In this document: one piece after another, positions 24,792 through 34,472 of the stretch | How positions within the stretch are numbered: position 1 is the stretch's first letter | Layout of the letters: the number at the start of each line of letters is the position of its first letter | Assembly (NCBI RefSeq): GCF_039523415.1 | Contig: NZ_BAAAFG010000016.1 | Coordinates: 186,001-250,000 of the forward strand | Direction of reading: 5' to 3' | DNA: 64,000 nt | Origin: Gangjinia marincola | GTDB taxonomy: Bacteria; Bacteroidota; Bacteroidia; Flavobacteriales; Flavobacteriaceae | The notes under the pieces: generated by a model | Seen by the model: the letters and a program-made list of their open reading frames with translations, nothing else | What the model was told of the DNA's origin: nothing | The model's database searches: none | Position numbers and translations under genes: made by a program

Positions 24792-26071
24792 GTAATTTAG
24801 TTTGGTTTAGAAATGATTTGCGCGTTAGTGACAACAAAACATTAACCGAAGCGTGTAAAGGCGACAAAGTTGTTGCGGTGTATATCTTTGATCCTTATTT
24901 TTATAAAGAAGGAGACTTTGGTTTTAAAAAAACCGAACGCTACAGAGCTCAATTTATCTTAGAATCTGTAAAAGAGCTCAAAAATAATCTTGCCGATCTC
25001 AACATAAGTTTACTGGTCTATCACGATAATCCTAAAGATATCATCCCTAAACTTATTGAAGAGCATGGTATCAAAAACCTCTATTTGCAAAAGGAATGGA
25101 CACGTGATGAACGTAAGCAATTAGAACATGCAAAAGAGAAACTTAGCGGAGTTAAGATTCATGAATATTACGATCAATTCTTATTTCATCCAAAGGATTT
25201 ACCCTACGAGGATTTTAGTCAAATCCCTAAGGTTTACACTGCCTTCAGAAAAAAATGTGAGAAAGAAGTTTCGGTTAGAGACTCCTTGCCCACGCCAAAA
25301 AAGAAATCTGACGCCAATCGTATTAATCATGATACCACAATACTATCTCTGGCTGATCTGGGACTTGATCAGATAGAAAAGGATGAACGTACTGCCTTTC
25401 CGTTTACAGGGGGAGAGCGATCTGCACTGGATCGGCTTCAGCATTACTTTTGGGAAACCAAAAATCTTGCTCAATACAAACAAACCCGAAACGGACTCGT
25501 AGGTACCGATTACAGTTCAAAATTTTCGGCTTGGTTGGCTAATGGAAGTATTTCTGCCAGGACGATTTATCATAAAGTCAAAAAGTTTGAAAAAGAGGTC
25601 AAGAAAAATCAGGATACCTACTGGATGATCTTTGAATTAATCTGGAGGGATTTTTTCAAATACGTATCTCTAAAACATGGTGATAACATATTTCACCTTG
25701 GCGGAATCCTAGATAAGGAGTACAATTGGCAAAATGATATAGAAACTCTTGACGCGTGGAAAAATGGCGAAACTGAATATGATTTTGTCAATGCCAATAT
25801 GATTGAACTGGCTAAAACCGGTTTTATGAGTAACCGTGGCAGACAGAATGTTGCCAGCTACTTTGCCAAAGAAAAAGAACAAGATTGGCGTATAGGCGCA
25901 GCCTATTTTGAAAGCCTCTTGGTCGATTATGACGTGCACAGCAATTGGGGCAATTGGATGTACAATGCAGGTGTAGGTAATGATCCCCGGGATCGAAAAT
26001 TTAATATTAAAAGTCAGGCAGATCGTTACGATGGCGATCGATCCTACCGCGATTTATGGCTAAACGCATAA
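24788..26071 (+). CDS. DASH-family cryptochrome / photolyase
   Basis: A 427-residue blue-light flavoprotein. The N-terminal alpha/beta antenna domain opens with LVWFRNDLRVSDNKTL, a DASH signature, and the FAD domain contains TGGERSALDRL, the TDYSSKFSAWLANG segment, FELIWRDFFKY and the NVASYFAKE and NWGNWMYNAGVGNDPR motifs that hold FAD. DASH members repair cyclobutane dimers in single-stranded DNA and may also signal. It is translationally coupled to DUF2256, and the Fe-S photolyase follows 10 bp later. Confidence 0.93.
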   Translation: MSNLVWFRNDLRVSDNKTLTEACKGDKVVAVYIFDPYFYKEGDFGFKKTERYRAQFILESVKELKNNLADLNISLLVYHDNPKDIIPKLIEEHGIKNLYLQKEWTRDERKQLEHAKEKLSGVKIHEYYDQFLFHPKDLPYEDFSQIPKVYTAFRKKCEKEVSVRDSLPTPKKKSDANRINHDTTILSLADLGLDQIEKDERTAFPFTGGERSALDRLQHYFWETKNLAQYKQTRNGLVGTDYSSKFSAWLANGSISARTIYHKVKKFEKEVKKNQDTYWMIFELIWRDFFKYVSLKHGDNIFHLGGILDKEYNWQNDIETLDAWKNGETEYDFVNANMIELAKTGFMSNRGRQNVASYFAKEKEQDWRIGAAYFESLLVDYDVHSNWGNWMYNAGVGNDPRDRKFNIKSQADRYDGDRSYRDLWLNA

Positions 26072-26081
26072 GCAAAACACT

Positions 26082-27617
26082 ATGAAAACACTTCGACTTA
26101 TTTTAGGAGATCAATTAAATCACAAGCATTCTTGGTACGATGATACCAATGAGGACATAATCTATTTTTTTGCAGAAATGCGTCAAGAAACTGACTATGT
26201 ACGCCATCATATTCAAAAAGTGGTGGCCTTTTTTGAGAGCATGCGCAATTTTGCAGATTGGTTAAAAGAACGTGATCATACCGTGATTTTTTACACCCTG
26301 GATGATGATGAAAATCAACAGGATTTAGAAAAAAACCTTAATCAACTTATCAAAGATCATAACATTGAAAAGTTTGAGTATCAATTACCAGATGAGTATC
26401 GCCTAGATAAGCAGCTCAAGGAAATTTGCGATTCGCTAAACATAGAAACAGAATCGTTTGACACAGAACACTTTCTAACTTCGCGCAGCGATCTGGAAGA
26501 GTTTTACGAAGGTAAAAAGCAATATACGATGGAGTATTTTTACCGCATGATGCGTAAAAAGTACGACATCATGATGGTTAATGATAAAGATCCAGAGGGC
26601 GGTAAATGGAACTTTGATAAAAGCAACCGTAAAAAGTGGAAGGGTGAAAAGGAAATTCCGCATGAACGCGGCTTTAGAAAAGATGTTTCAGCAACCGTAA
26701 AGCGAATTAAGGATCATGGCGTAGAAACCATTGGTAATATCAAAGAAGATAACTTTAATTGGCCTACATCGCGGGAAGATAGCCTTTCTGTACTCAATTA
26801 TTTTTGTAAAAATTTGTTGATCTATTTTGGGGATTTTCAAGATGCCATGCATACTGATCAACTCTACCTCTTTCACTCCAGATTATCCTTCTCGATGAAC
26901 AGTAAAATGCTGCACCCACTAGAAGTGATTGAATCCGTGGTAGATCATTGGCGAGATAATCAGGATGACATTGACATCTCGCAGGTAGAAGGTTTTGTGC
27001 GTCAAATTTTAGGCTGGCGGGAATATATGCGCGGAATTTACTGGAAAGAAATGCCGGGATACCGTCGCTCTAACAAACTAGATAATCAAAACGATTTACC
27101 CGATTTTTATTGGACGGGTGATACAAAGATGAACTGCTTAAAACACAGTATAAATCAAAGTTTAGATCATGCGTATGCGCACCACATCCAGCGCTTAATG
27201 ATCACCGGGAACTATGCATTATTAACGCAAACTCATCCTGATCAGGTTGAAGAATGGTACCTGGGCATATACATTGATGCAATCCAGTGGGTAGAAATGC
27301 CCAACACGCGTGGTATGAGTCAATTCGCTGATGGCGGAATTGTAGCCACAAAGCCCTATGTTTCCAGCGGAAGCTACATCAACAAGATGGGAAATTACTG
27401 CAAAAATTGTCACTACAATGTCAACAAAAAGACTGAGGAGAATGCCTGCCCATTTAATTCATTATACTGGAACTTTTTGGACAGTAAAAAGGAACATCTG
27501 GAAAACAATCAGCGTATGAATATGATTATGAGTACGCTGAGTAAAATGAATAAAAATACGATCGAAGCACACCGCAAACGTGCTAAGGACATCATTAAGC
27601 ATCCTGAGAAGTATTAG
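26082..27617 (+). CDS. Iron-sulfur photolyase (prokaryotic 6-4 photolyase / FeS-BCP type)
   Basis: A 511-residue photolyase-related protein starting TLRLILGDQLNH, typical of the FeS-BCP group. Four cysteines, C352, C440, C443 and C456, have the spacing of the 4Fe-4S ligands known in Agrobacterium PhrB. FAD-domain motifs RQILGWREYMRG, HHIQRLMITGN and the ADGGIVATKPYVSSG region are present. PhrB repairs (6-4) photoproducts. With the DASH cryptochrome upstream, this operon would cover both main UV lesions, if activities match the families. Confidence 0.93.
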   Translation: MKTLRLILGDQLNHKHSWYDDTNEDIIYFFAEMRQETDYVRHHIQKVVAFFESMRNFADWLKERDHTVIFYTLDDDENQQDLEKNLNQLIKDHNIEKFEYQLPDEYRLDKQLKEICDSLNIETESFDTEHFLTSRSDLEEFYEGKKQYTMEYFYRMMRKKYDIMMVNDKDPEGGKWNFDKSNRKKWKGEKEIPHERGFRKDVSATVKRIKDHGVETIGNIKEDNFNWPTSREDSLSVLNYFCKNLLIYFGDFQDAMHTDQLYLFHSRLSFSMNSKMLHPLEVIESVVDHWRDNQDDIDISQVEGFVRQILGWREYMRGIYWKEMPGYRRSNKLDNQNDLPDFYWTGDTKMNCLKHSINQSLDHAYAHHIQRLMITGNYALLTQTHPDQVEEWYLGIYIDAIQWVEMPNTRGMSQFADGGIVATKPYVSSGSYINKMGNYCKNCHYNVNKKTEENACPFNSLYWNFLDSKKEHLENNQRMNMIMSTLSKMNKNTIEAHRKRAKDIIKHPEKY

Positions 27618-27761
27618 CGTTCAGTCGCAGTCTTGAGTAGCAGTATAGCGTTTTTATAAATTTCAATAACGAAATCCCACATTCCAGTTAGTTCAGTTTA
27701 GAGTTCAGGTTCAGGTTCAATTTCGTATAATTATTCCTTCAAGATTTCGTAATTTTAAAAG

Positions 27762-29147
27762 ATGAATTGTACCGTTGTCGACCTTAAAGAAGTACCTGCA
27801 TTAAGCCACGTCCCAGAAGATCAATTAGACTGGCTTTTATCTAAATCTACTACAAAAGAACTTAACCAATGTGATCATCTGTTTAAAAAAGGGGATCCTA
27901 TTGACAAACTTTTTATTGTAATTAGAGGTAAACTGGAGATTAAAATAGAGCAGCAGGGAAAATATAAAACCGTTGGGGTGATTAATCAGTACGACCTTTC
28001 AGGACTTTTACCTTTTTCACGGGCGAGTACGGCACTTGGTTTTGGAGAAGCGATAGAAGATAGTACCCTGCTCGTCGTAGAAGGAGTGCATTTTAGAGAA
28101 ATGGTCGCCAATCACTTTGAACTTACAGAAGCTTTAGTACATGTTATGAACAGTAGAATTCGGGATTTCACAAAACGAAATGTACAAGAAGAAAAGATGA
28201 TGGCGCTTGGAAAGCTATCGGCAGGATTAGCGCATGAATTAAATAACCCGGCATCTGCTATGGTACGAAGCGCCAAATCCTTAAAGTCTCACTTAGGCGC
28301 AGTTCCCGAAAAGTTTAAGGAGCTTATGGCGATGGAGGTTACCAATGATCAGGTGGATCGTATCAATGACTTGTTATTTGATAAAATCTCTAACCGACCT
28401 GAAAATAACATGAAGTTGATGGAGCGCGCTCAAAAAGAGGAGGAACTGGAAGAATGGCTGGAAGACCATAATGTGGAAAATGCGTTTGAACTAACTGAAA
28501 CCCTATTGGACTTTTGTTTTGATATAACAACGATAGAAAAAATATTGGATCAAGTTGGACCACACAACTTCCCTCCAACTATTACCTGGATAGAGCAAAT
28601 GCTCACAACAGAAAAAATGGTGGATGAAATTGATGAATCTGCTAGTCGCATCAGTACCCTGGTAGGATCTGTAAAGACCTACACCCATATGGATCGCGGC
28701 CAGGAGAAAACACCAGAAGACCTTCATAAAGGGATCAAAAGCACTCTCATCATGCTGCAACATAAGTTAAAGAAAAAAGGGATTGAAGTGGAGAAGAATT
28801 TTGCAGAAAATATTCCTCCTGTTCCGATGAAACCTTCAGAAATAAATCAGGTGTGGACTAACCTAATCGACAATGCCATTGATGCGATGGATCAAGATGG
28901 AAAACTTACCATCACTACTTCCGTAGAAAATAAAAAGGCTGTGATCAAGGTTCAAGATAATGGCAGCGGTATTTCAGATGATATTATTGATAAAATTTTC
29001 GATCCTTTTTTCACCACTAAGGCTATCGGTGAAGGTACGGGTATGGGATTAGAATTGGTACAGCGTATTATTCACCAACATCAGGGAGATATTAAAGCGA
29101 CCTCAAATAATAACGGCACTATCTTTAAAGTTCAACTTCCTATCTAA
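27762..29147 (+). CDS. Histidine kinase with cyclic nucleotide-binding domain
   Basis: A cytosolic 461-residue kinase without membrane segments. Residues 10-135 form a cyclic-nucleotide-binding (Crp-like) domain, including LFKKGDPIDKLFIVIRGKLEI. HisKA follows with H158 in KLSAGLAHELNNPASA, then a long helical insert (about 190-310) and HATPase with NLIDNAIDAMD and EGTGMGLELV. The ligand is unknown. Fourteen bp later begins a response regulator fused to a thioredoxin-reductase-like enzyme, which is very likely its partner. Confidence 0.9.
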   Translation: MNCTVVDLKEVPALSHVPEDQLDWLLSKSTTKELNQCDHLFKKGDPIDKLFIVIRGKLEIKIEQQGKYKTVGVINQYDLSGLLPFSRASTALGFGEAIEDSTLLVVEGVHFREMVANHFELTEALVHVMNSRIRDFTKRNVQEEKMMALGKLSAGLAHELNNPASAMVRSAKSLKSHLGAVPEKFKELMAMEVTNDQVDRINDLLFDKISNRPENNMKLMERAQKEEELEEWLEDHNVENAFELTETLLDFCFDITTIEKILDQVGPHNFPPTITWIEQMLTTEKMVDEIDESASRISTLVGSVKTYTHMDRGQEKTPEDLHKGIKSTLIMLQHKLKKKGIEVEKNFAENIPPVPMKPSEINQVWTNLIDNAIDAMDQDGKLTITTSVENKKAVIKVQDNGSGISDDIIDKIFDPFFTTKAIGEGTGMGLELVQRIIHQHQGDIKATSNNNGTIFKVQLPI

Positions 29148-29161
29148 CGAAATAATTAACT

Positions 29162-30826
29162 ATGTCAAAAAAACCTATCCTGTTTTGTATAGATGATGAC
29201 CCTCAAGTATTGAGAGCTGTGGTACGGGACATGAAAAATAAGTACCGTAAAGAATACCGTATTTTGAGTACTACCTCTCCAAAGGAAGCGCTAGAGGTGC
29301 TTGAGGAACAAAAGAAAAAAAGTGATGAAGTAGCTCTTTTTTTAGTGGATCAACGCATGCCAGAAATGCTGGGTGTTGAATTTTTAGAAAACGCAAAAAG
29401 GCTGTACCCAAATGCCAAACGCGTTTTGCTTACCGCCTACTCTGATACAGATGCTGCCATAAAAGCGATTAATGATGTACAACTGGACTACTACCTAACC
29501 AAACCTTGGAATCCACCCGAAGAAAAGTTATACCCGGTAGTTGATGATTTGCTCAATGCATGGCAGCTCAATTATATCCCGGAAGAAGTTGGTCTAAAAG
29601 TTATTGGCTATCAATATTCTCCTAAATCTCATGACATTAAAGATTTTTTAAGCGGAAATCTTTTTCCGTTCATTTGGATGGATGTGGAGAGTAATCCCAA
29701 AGCGAAAGAGTTATTAGCGCTACACCAAACAGACGAAAAAAACCTTCCGGTGGTAAGTCTTGAAAATGGAGAATGCTTAAAAAATCCAAGCCTTTCTGAA
29801 CTCGCTGTAGAATTAGGTCTTAATGCCGATGCGAAGGAAGAAATTTATGATGTCGCTATCATTGGTGCGGGACCTTCTGGACTTGCTGCCGCAGTGTATG
29901 GAGGCAGTGAAGGGTTAAAAACGATCTTGATCGAGAAGCATGCTCCCGGCGGTCAAGCCGGTACGAGTTCCCGTATAGAGAACTACCTGGGCTTTCCAAA
30001 TGGATTAAGTGGACAAGAATTAACCCACCGTGCCATTTCGCAAGCTAAGCGTTTTGGGATTGAGTTCTTATCTCCCAAAGAAGTTAAGAATATCGAGACT
30101 AAAGACAGCTATAAAATTTTAACCTTATCTGATGATAAAAAAATCAATGCAAAAAGTATCGTGATTTCTACCGGAGTAAACTATCGAAAATTACAGGCCG
30201 AAGGTGTGGATGATTTTACCGGAGCCGGAGTCTATTACGGTAGTTCCATGACTGAAGCGCAAGCCTGTAAAGATAAGGAGGTCTATATCGTGGGTGGAGG
30301 AAACTCGGCCGGTCAAAGTGCCGTATACTTATCTAACTTCGCTAAAAATGTCTATATCGTAGTCAGAAAGCCTGATCTGACTTCCAGCATGTCAAGTTAT
30401 TTGATTGATCAAATCGATGCGATTGACAACATCACCGTGATTGGTGAATCTAATATTACCAAGGCGATAGGAACAAATGAACGCCTAACATCAATTGAAC
30501 TCACGCATAACGAAGGAACAAGAAAAGAAGTGAACGCAGACGCCTTGTTTATCTTTATTGGGAATCGCCCTTATACAGATTGGGTACACTTGGATATCAT
30601 CAAAAATGCACGTGGCTTTATTGAAACCGGAAAGGATCTAGCGCGCCATGAAAACTTTAAAAAAATCTGGAAAAAAGAACGCGAACCGTTTTTACTGGAA
30701 ACCTGTAGTCCGGGAATTTTTGCCTCAGGTGATGTGCGTGCCGGCGCGATGAATCGAGTCGCCTCAGCCGTGGGCGAAGGTGCCATGGCAATTAAATTTG
30801 TACATGAGTATTTGGCAGAGATATAA
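29162..30826 (+). CDS. Response regulator fused to a thioredoxin-reductase-like flavoprotein without redox cysteines
   Basis: A 554-residue fusion. Receiver domain 1-130 has D63 (LVDQRMPE), T91 and K114. Residues 145-218 look like a glutaredoxin-type fold (GYQYSPKSHDIKDFL, then PVVSLENG with the cis-proline), but its CxxC is SPKS (153-156). From 228 an FAD/NAD(P) module follows: GAGPSG 235-240, GGQAG, STGVNYR, VGGGNSAG, and GIFASGDVRAG. The spot where thioredoxin reductase has CATC reads GSSM (360-363). It may thus be a redox-state or nucleotide-responsive output rather than a disulfide reductase. Partner of the upstream kinase. Confidence 0.88.
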   Translation: MSKKPILFCIDDDPQVLRAVVRDMKNKYRKEYRILSTTSPKEALEVLEEQKKKSDEVALFLVDQRMPEMLGVEFLENAKRLYPNAKRVLLTAYSDTDAAIKAINDVQLDYYLTKPWNPPEEKLYPVVDDLLNAWQLNYIPEEVGLKVIGYQYSPKSHDIKDFLSGNLFPFIWMDVESNPKAKELLALHQTDEKNLPVVSLENGECLKNPSLSELAVELGLNADAKEEIYDVAIIGAGPSGLAAAVYGGSEGLKTILIEKHAPGGQAGTSSRIENYLGFPNGLSGQELTHRAISQAKRFGIEFLSPKEVKNIETKDSYKILTLSDDKKINAKSIVISTGVNYRKLQAEGVDDFTGAGVYYGSSMTEAQACKDKEVYIVGGGNSAGQSAVYLSNFAKNVYIVVRKPDLTSSMSSYLIDQIDAIDNITVIGESNITKAIGTNERLTSIELTHNEGTRKEVNADALFIFIGNRPYTDWVHLDIIKNARGFIETGKDLARHENFKKIWKKEREPFLLETCSPGIFASGDVRAGAMNRVASAVGEGAMAIKFVHEYLAEI

Positions 30827-30973
30827 TGTTCAATATTCAACATTTAACATTCAGGATTCTTAACCTTATGTATGGTTGGGGGCTTTTAAATTTGTAATAA
30901 AGATTTTAACGCAAGACTAATAACTCAAAGCTCATCAACTCACAGACTCACCATTCATAGACTTATTACTAAC

Positions 30974-31020
30974 AGACTCAAATACTAAAAGACTCAAATA
31001 CTAAAAGACTTTAAGACTAA
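30974..31020. repeat. 16-bp tandem repeat before the pirin gene
   Basis: AGACTCAAATACTAAA occurs at 30974-30989 and again at 30990-31005, followed by a degenerate third unit to about 31020. Looser related units (GACTCA, GACTTA) extend upstream to about 30905, so most of the 200-bp gap before the pirin gene is built of this motif. No promoter box was recognised in it. Confidence 0.75.
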
Positions 31021-31026
31021 AAAAAC

Positions 31027-31896
31027 ATGTCAAACCAAGGAATTATCATTGAAGAACGTTCTCGCGATATCGGCGACTTTTTGGTAGGTCGATTGCTACC
31101 ATTTAGAAAAAAACGCATGGTGGGTCCCTTTATCTTTATCGATCACATGGGACCAACAGAACTTGGCAATGGCAATTACATGGATGTGGATCAACATCCT
31201 CATATTGGGTTGTCTACACTCACCTATTTACTGGAGGGAGAACTCATGCATGCAGACAGTCTGGGGACAAGCCAGCGCATAAAACCGGGCTCCGTGAACT
31301 GGATGACTGCGGGTAGTGGTGTTACACATACAGAACGTACTCCGCAAGAGTTGAGAACAGGTGAGTTCTTTACCGTTCATGGCTATCAAATCTGGGTGGC
31401 ATTACCAAAAGAACTGGAAGAAATGAATCCAGAGTTTCATCACTTTACTAAAGAGGAAATTCCCGCATGGCAGGAAGGTGGATTAGATTTTCGTTTAATT
31501 GCCGGTAAAGCTTACGGTCGAATCTCTCCGGTTCCCGTTCATTCAGATCTGTTTATGGTAGAAATAAAAGCGAAGAAAAGCGCTAGTTTTTCGGCAGCGG
31601 CAGATATGCAGGGTGAAATTGGGATTTGCATCGTTAGCGGATCAATTAGCGCCTGCGCGGAAAGCATTCCGCAAGGAAACATGTTGGTGAGCAAACAAGA
31701 AGATATTTGTGATGTTACCTTAGAAAAAGATAGTCATATTTTTATTTTTGGAGGTAAACCTTTTCCGGAAGAACGCCATATCGCCTGGAATTTTGTCTCT
31801 TCCTCTAAAGAAAAAATCGAAGCTGCCAAGGCGCGATGGCAGGCGAAAAGTTTTCCGCAGGTACCTAACGACGATTCCTATATTCCTTTACCCTAG
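31027..31896 (+). CDS. Pirin family protein
   Basis: A 289-residue bicupin of the pirin family, cytosolic iron-binding proteins that in some bacteria modulate enzymes or act as quercetinases. The metal site is visible as DQHPHIGLSTLTYLLEGE and the following MHADSLG, giving the three histidines and one glutamate. FIFIDHMGP and VNWMTAGSGVTHTERTP are also typical. The C-terminal cupin ends around IFGGKPFPEERHIAWNFV. It follows the redox-signalling pair across a repeat-rich 200-bp gap, so co-regulation is possible but not shown. Confidence 0.92.
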   Translation: MSNQGIIIEERSRDIGDFLVGRLLPFRKKRMVGPFIFIDHMGPTELGNGNYMDVDQHPHIGLSTLTYLLEGELMHADSLGTSQRIKPGSVNWMTAGSGVTHTERTPQELRTGEFFTVHGYQIWVALPKELEEMNPEFHHFTKEEIPAWQEGGLDFRLIAGKAYGRISPVPVHSDLFMVEIKAKKSASFSAAADMQGEIGICIVSGSISACAESIPQGNMLVSKQEDICDVTLEKDSHIFIFGGKPFPEERHIAWNFVSSSKEKIEAAKARWQAKSFPQVPNDDSYIPLP

Positions 31897-31941
31897 CGAT
31901 TTATTTATTCGCCGTAATTATGTACATTTAAAAAAAGTTTC

Positions 31942-34095
31942 ATGCCATTTTCAAACTTAGATAAAAGTCAATTGGATAGCCTTAGATCAGAGTATCAATT
32001 GGTCATGAAAGAAAATGGTGAAATATTAAAGTGCAGCGATCTTTGGCAAGAAGAATTTTCTAGTTGCAAAAACTTCTATGATTCTATTTTAACCTCATCG
32101 TTAGAAAGCGCCAAGGATTTGGTCGTCAATCGTGAGCATAATTTAGCTAAATTATATCTCGTGAACGATGATGAAGATATAATTTCAGTGGATTTTAGAG
32201 TGCTCTATCAAGATGATACGGCTTACCTTTTGGGAATACGCAATGGGAATCATGAAAATTTACCAGAGGATCATCTTCCACTCATTAAGATAAGACAGAT
32301 ATCGGCCTTCTCTTACCATAAAGGAGAGCTAAATCTTAACTTTGAGCCTTCGTTTTCACAATTACTTTTCGGAGAAATAAAAGAGGTGATCACCTTCAAC
32401 GAGTTTATTGAATCCTTTGATCAATCTACAGAAATCAATTCATTATTCGAAGCTTTATTTCGAGAAGGGAAATATATCGACACAGAAGTTTTACTCAAAA
32501 GATCCGACGAGGAAATATGGGTGCAACTCCATGTTGAACCACTAGAATATAACGGGTCGGCAATTTATGCCGTGGGTATTTTAACTGATATTAGCCAAAG
32601 AAAGCGGTTGTATCAAGAATTACTTCATAGTAAAAAAACACAGTACCTGGCGCTTAAAGGCATTAAGTCTGGAATATTTGATCACGATTTACAAACAGAT
32701 TCGGTGTTTTACAGCGAAAGTTTTAAGTCTCTTCTTGAGCTACCAGAGAATTCTTACATACCAGAACCAACTTACCGAAAACTAATTCATCCTAAAGACA
32801 GAGATGATGCCTATCAACGTCACCTAACTCAATTACAGGGAACCTCTAACTATTATCGAAATCATTACAGGCTAGAAATTGAAAGCAAAGGGTATCGCTA
32901 TCACGATGTATATGGTTGGATTGAAAAAGATGAACAGGGAAATAGCACTCGACTGATTGGTAATTTAATTGATGTTCACGAACGAGTAGTAAATGAAAAA
33001 GCAGTAGCCACTTATCAAAATCGTTTAGAGGCGATGATCAATAATGGCTTTACCTTCAATATTTTATTAGACCTAAATGGAAACATCTTAACCTGCGATA
33101 AAGCTTCAAGACAAATTATTCGTGAGAGTTTTAATGTAGATCCTCTAGAGGAACAACCCTATTTTGGAGATGTTATGCCTAGACATTTTACCCAAACATT
33201 TAAAGAGAATTTTTCTCAGGCTTTGAAAGGGATTAGCACCCATAAGGAGATTGAACGCGTATTAGATAAAGGAATACAATGGCTGGACCTTATCTATAAA
33301 CCCATCCTCAATGAAGATGAGGAAGTTATCGGGGTAATAATGAATTTTCTGGATATTACCGAACGCAAAAAAGCGATTATACTATCCGTGGAATCAAGAA
33401 TCAAAGCAGAAGAACTAAATCAACTAAAATCCGATATCATTGCCAATTTGAGTCATGAAATAAGAACTCCGCTTAACGGGATTGTAAATCTAACACATCT
33501 GCTTCAGCAATCAGATAACCTTGAAGAAATGCAAGAACTATTGAGTTACCAGGCAGAGGCCAATCAACGCCTAATGGAAACTTTGGATAATCTGCAATCA
33601 CTCAATGAAGTAAATCTGGATAATGATATCATTGAAAAAAGTCCGGTGGATATCAACAATTTAATTAAGGATATCTATCATATGTACGAACATAAAGCTC
33701 AATCGAAGAAAATAGATTTGGACTTGAATTTATGTAAAGACAATCTGGTTATTGACTCCAATTCTAATCTCCTTCGAACAGCAATTATTAATGTGATGGA
33801 TAATGCCATAAAGTTCACTAACCATGGAGAGGTTTCAATGACGTCTTTTGACAAAGCAAATCATATTGAAATCGACATTAGAGATACAGGTATAGGAATA
33901 TCTCCTAGCAGTATTAACCGCATATTTGATTCTTTTATTCAGGAAAGTACGGGTGAGAATAGAAGTTATGAAGGTGCTGGTGTAGGATTAAGTATTGCAA
34001 AGCGATACATAAATATGCTCAATGGTCAAATAAAAGTTCAGAGTTCTAAAGGAAAAGGATCTATATTTAGTATTGAACTGCCAAAAACTTCTTAG
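31942..34095 (+). CDS. PAS-domain histidine kinase
   Basis: A 717-residue soluble kinase. PAS-like sensor modules occupy roughly 10-110, 125-225 (ending VGILTDISQRK), 235-350 (ending LIGNLIDVHER) and 360-475 (ending MNFLDITERKK). HisKA follows with H505 in NLSHEIRTPLNG, then HATPase with VMDNAIKF, RDTGIGIS and GAGVGLSIAKR. No membrane segments or receiver domain were found. A single-domain response regulator starts 5 bp downstream and is the obvious phosphotransfer partner. Confidence 0.92.
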   Translation: MPFSNLDKSQLDSLRSEYQLVMKENGEILKCSDLWQEEFSSCKNFYDSILTSSLESAKDLVVNREHNLAKLYLVNDDEDIISVDFRVLYQDDTAYLLGIRNGNHENLPEDHLPLIKIRQISAFSYHKGELNLNFEPSFSQLLFGEIKEVITFNEFIESFDQSTEINSLFEALFREGKYIDTEVLLKRSDEEIWVQLHVEPLEYNGSAIYAVGILTDISQRKRLYQELLHSKKTQYLALKGIKSGIFDHDLQTDSVFYSESFKSLLELPENSYIPEPTYRKLIHPKDRDDAYQRHLTQLQGTSNYYRNHYRLEIESKGYRYHDVYGWIEKDEQGNSTRLIGNLIDVHERVVNEKAVATYQNRLEAMINNGFTFNILLDLNGNILTCDKASRQIIRESFNVDPLEEQPYFGDVMPRHFTQTFKENFSQALKGISTHKEIERVLDKGIQWLDLIYKPILNEDEEVIGVIMNFLDITERKKAIILSVESRIKAEELNQLKSDIIANLSHEIRTPLNGIVNLTHLLQQSDNLEEMQELLSYQAEANQRLMETLDNLQSLNEVNLDNDIIEKSPVDINNLIKDIYHMYEHKAQSKKIDLDLNLCKDNLVIDSNSNLLRTAIINVMDNAIKFTNHGEVSMTSFDKANHIEIDIRDTGIGISPSSINRIFDSFIQESTGENRSYEGAGVGLSIAKRYINMLNGQIKVQSSKGKGSIFSIELPKTS

Positions 34096-34100
34096 TATAT

Positions 34101-34472
34101 ATGGAGATACTTTACGTAGAAGATAACAAAATTAATGCAGTTGTAATTAAAAAAATGCTCTCACAATATCAAGTCGATATTGCGGCAAATAGTGATGAAG
34201 CATTTCTAAAAGTTAGTGAAAAAGAGTTTGATCTTGTTTTAATGGATATAAATTTGGGCATTGGTGAGATGAACGGTAGTGAAGTCATGCTGCACCTGAG
34301 AAAAAAATACAATTATGATCATAAACCTATATTTGCCGTAACTGCTTTTGCAATGCCTGGTGATAAAGAACGTTTTCTTAATCAGGGTTTTGATGATTAT
34401 TTTTCAAAGCCAGTGGCTTTAGATCAGCTCCAACTCAAAATTTCAGAGCTACAAAAAAAGGAGGTCAACTGA
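34101..34472 (+). CDS. Single-domain response regulator
   Basis: A 123-residue CheY-like receiver with no output domain. It begins MEILYVEDNKINA with the acidic pair, has the phosphorylated aspartate near 52 in VLMDINLG, the T/S switch in AVTAFAM and the lysine in YFSKPVA near 109. It likely relays a signal from the adjacent PAS kinase to another component or to a phosphorelay. Its stop codon lies within the terminator hairpin. Confidence 0.92.
   Translation: MEILYVEDNKINAVVIKKMLSQYQVDIAANSDEAFLKVSEKEFDLVLMDINLGIGEMNGSEVMLHLRKKYNYDHKPIFAVTAFAMPGDKERFLNQGFDDYFSKPVALDQLQLKISELQKKEVN

Noticed and set aside
27690..27720. Tandem GGTTCA units before the cyclic-nucleotide kinase
   Set aside because: Only about two and a half imperfect 6-bp units are present, too few to list as a separate repeat feature.
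29162..30826. Annotation as ordinary thioredoxin reductase (trxB)
   Set aside because: The redox CxxC is absent and the protein carries a receiver domain, so the name would mislead.
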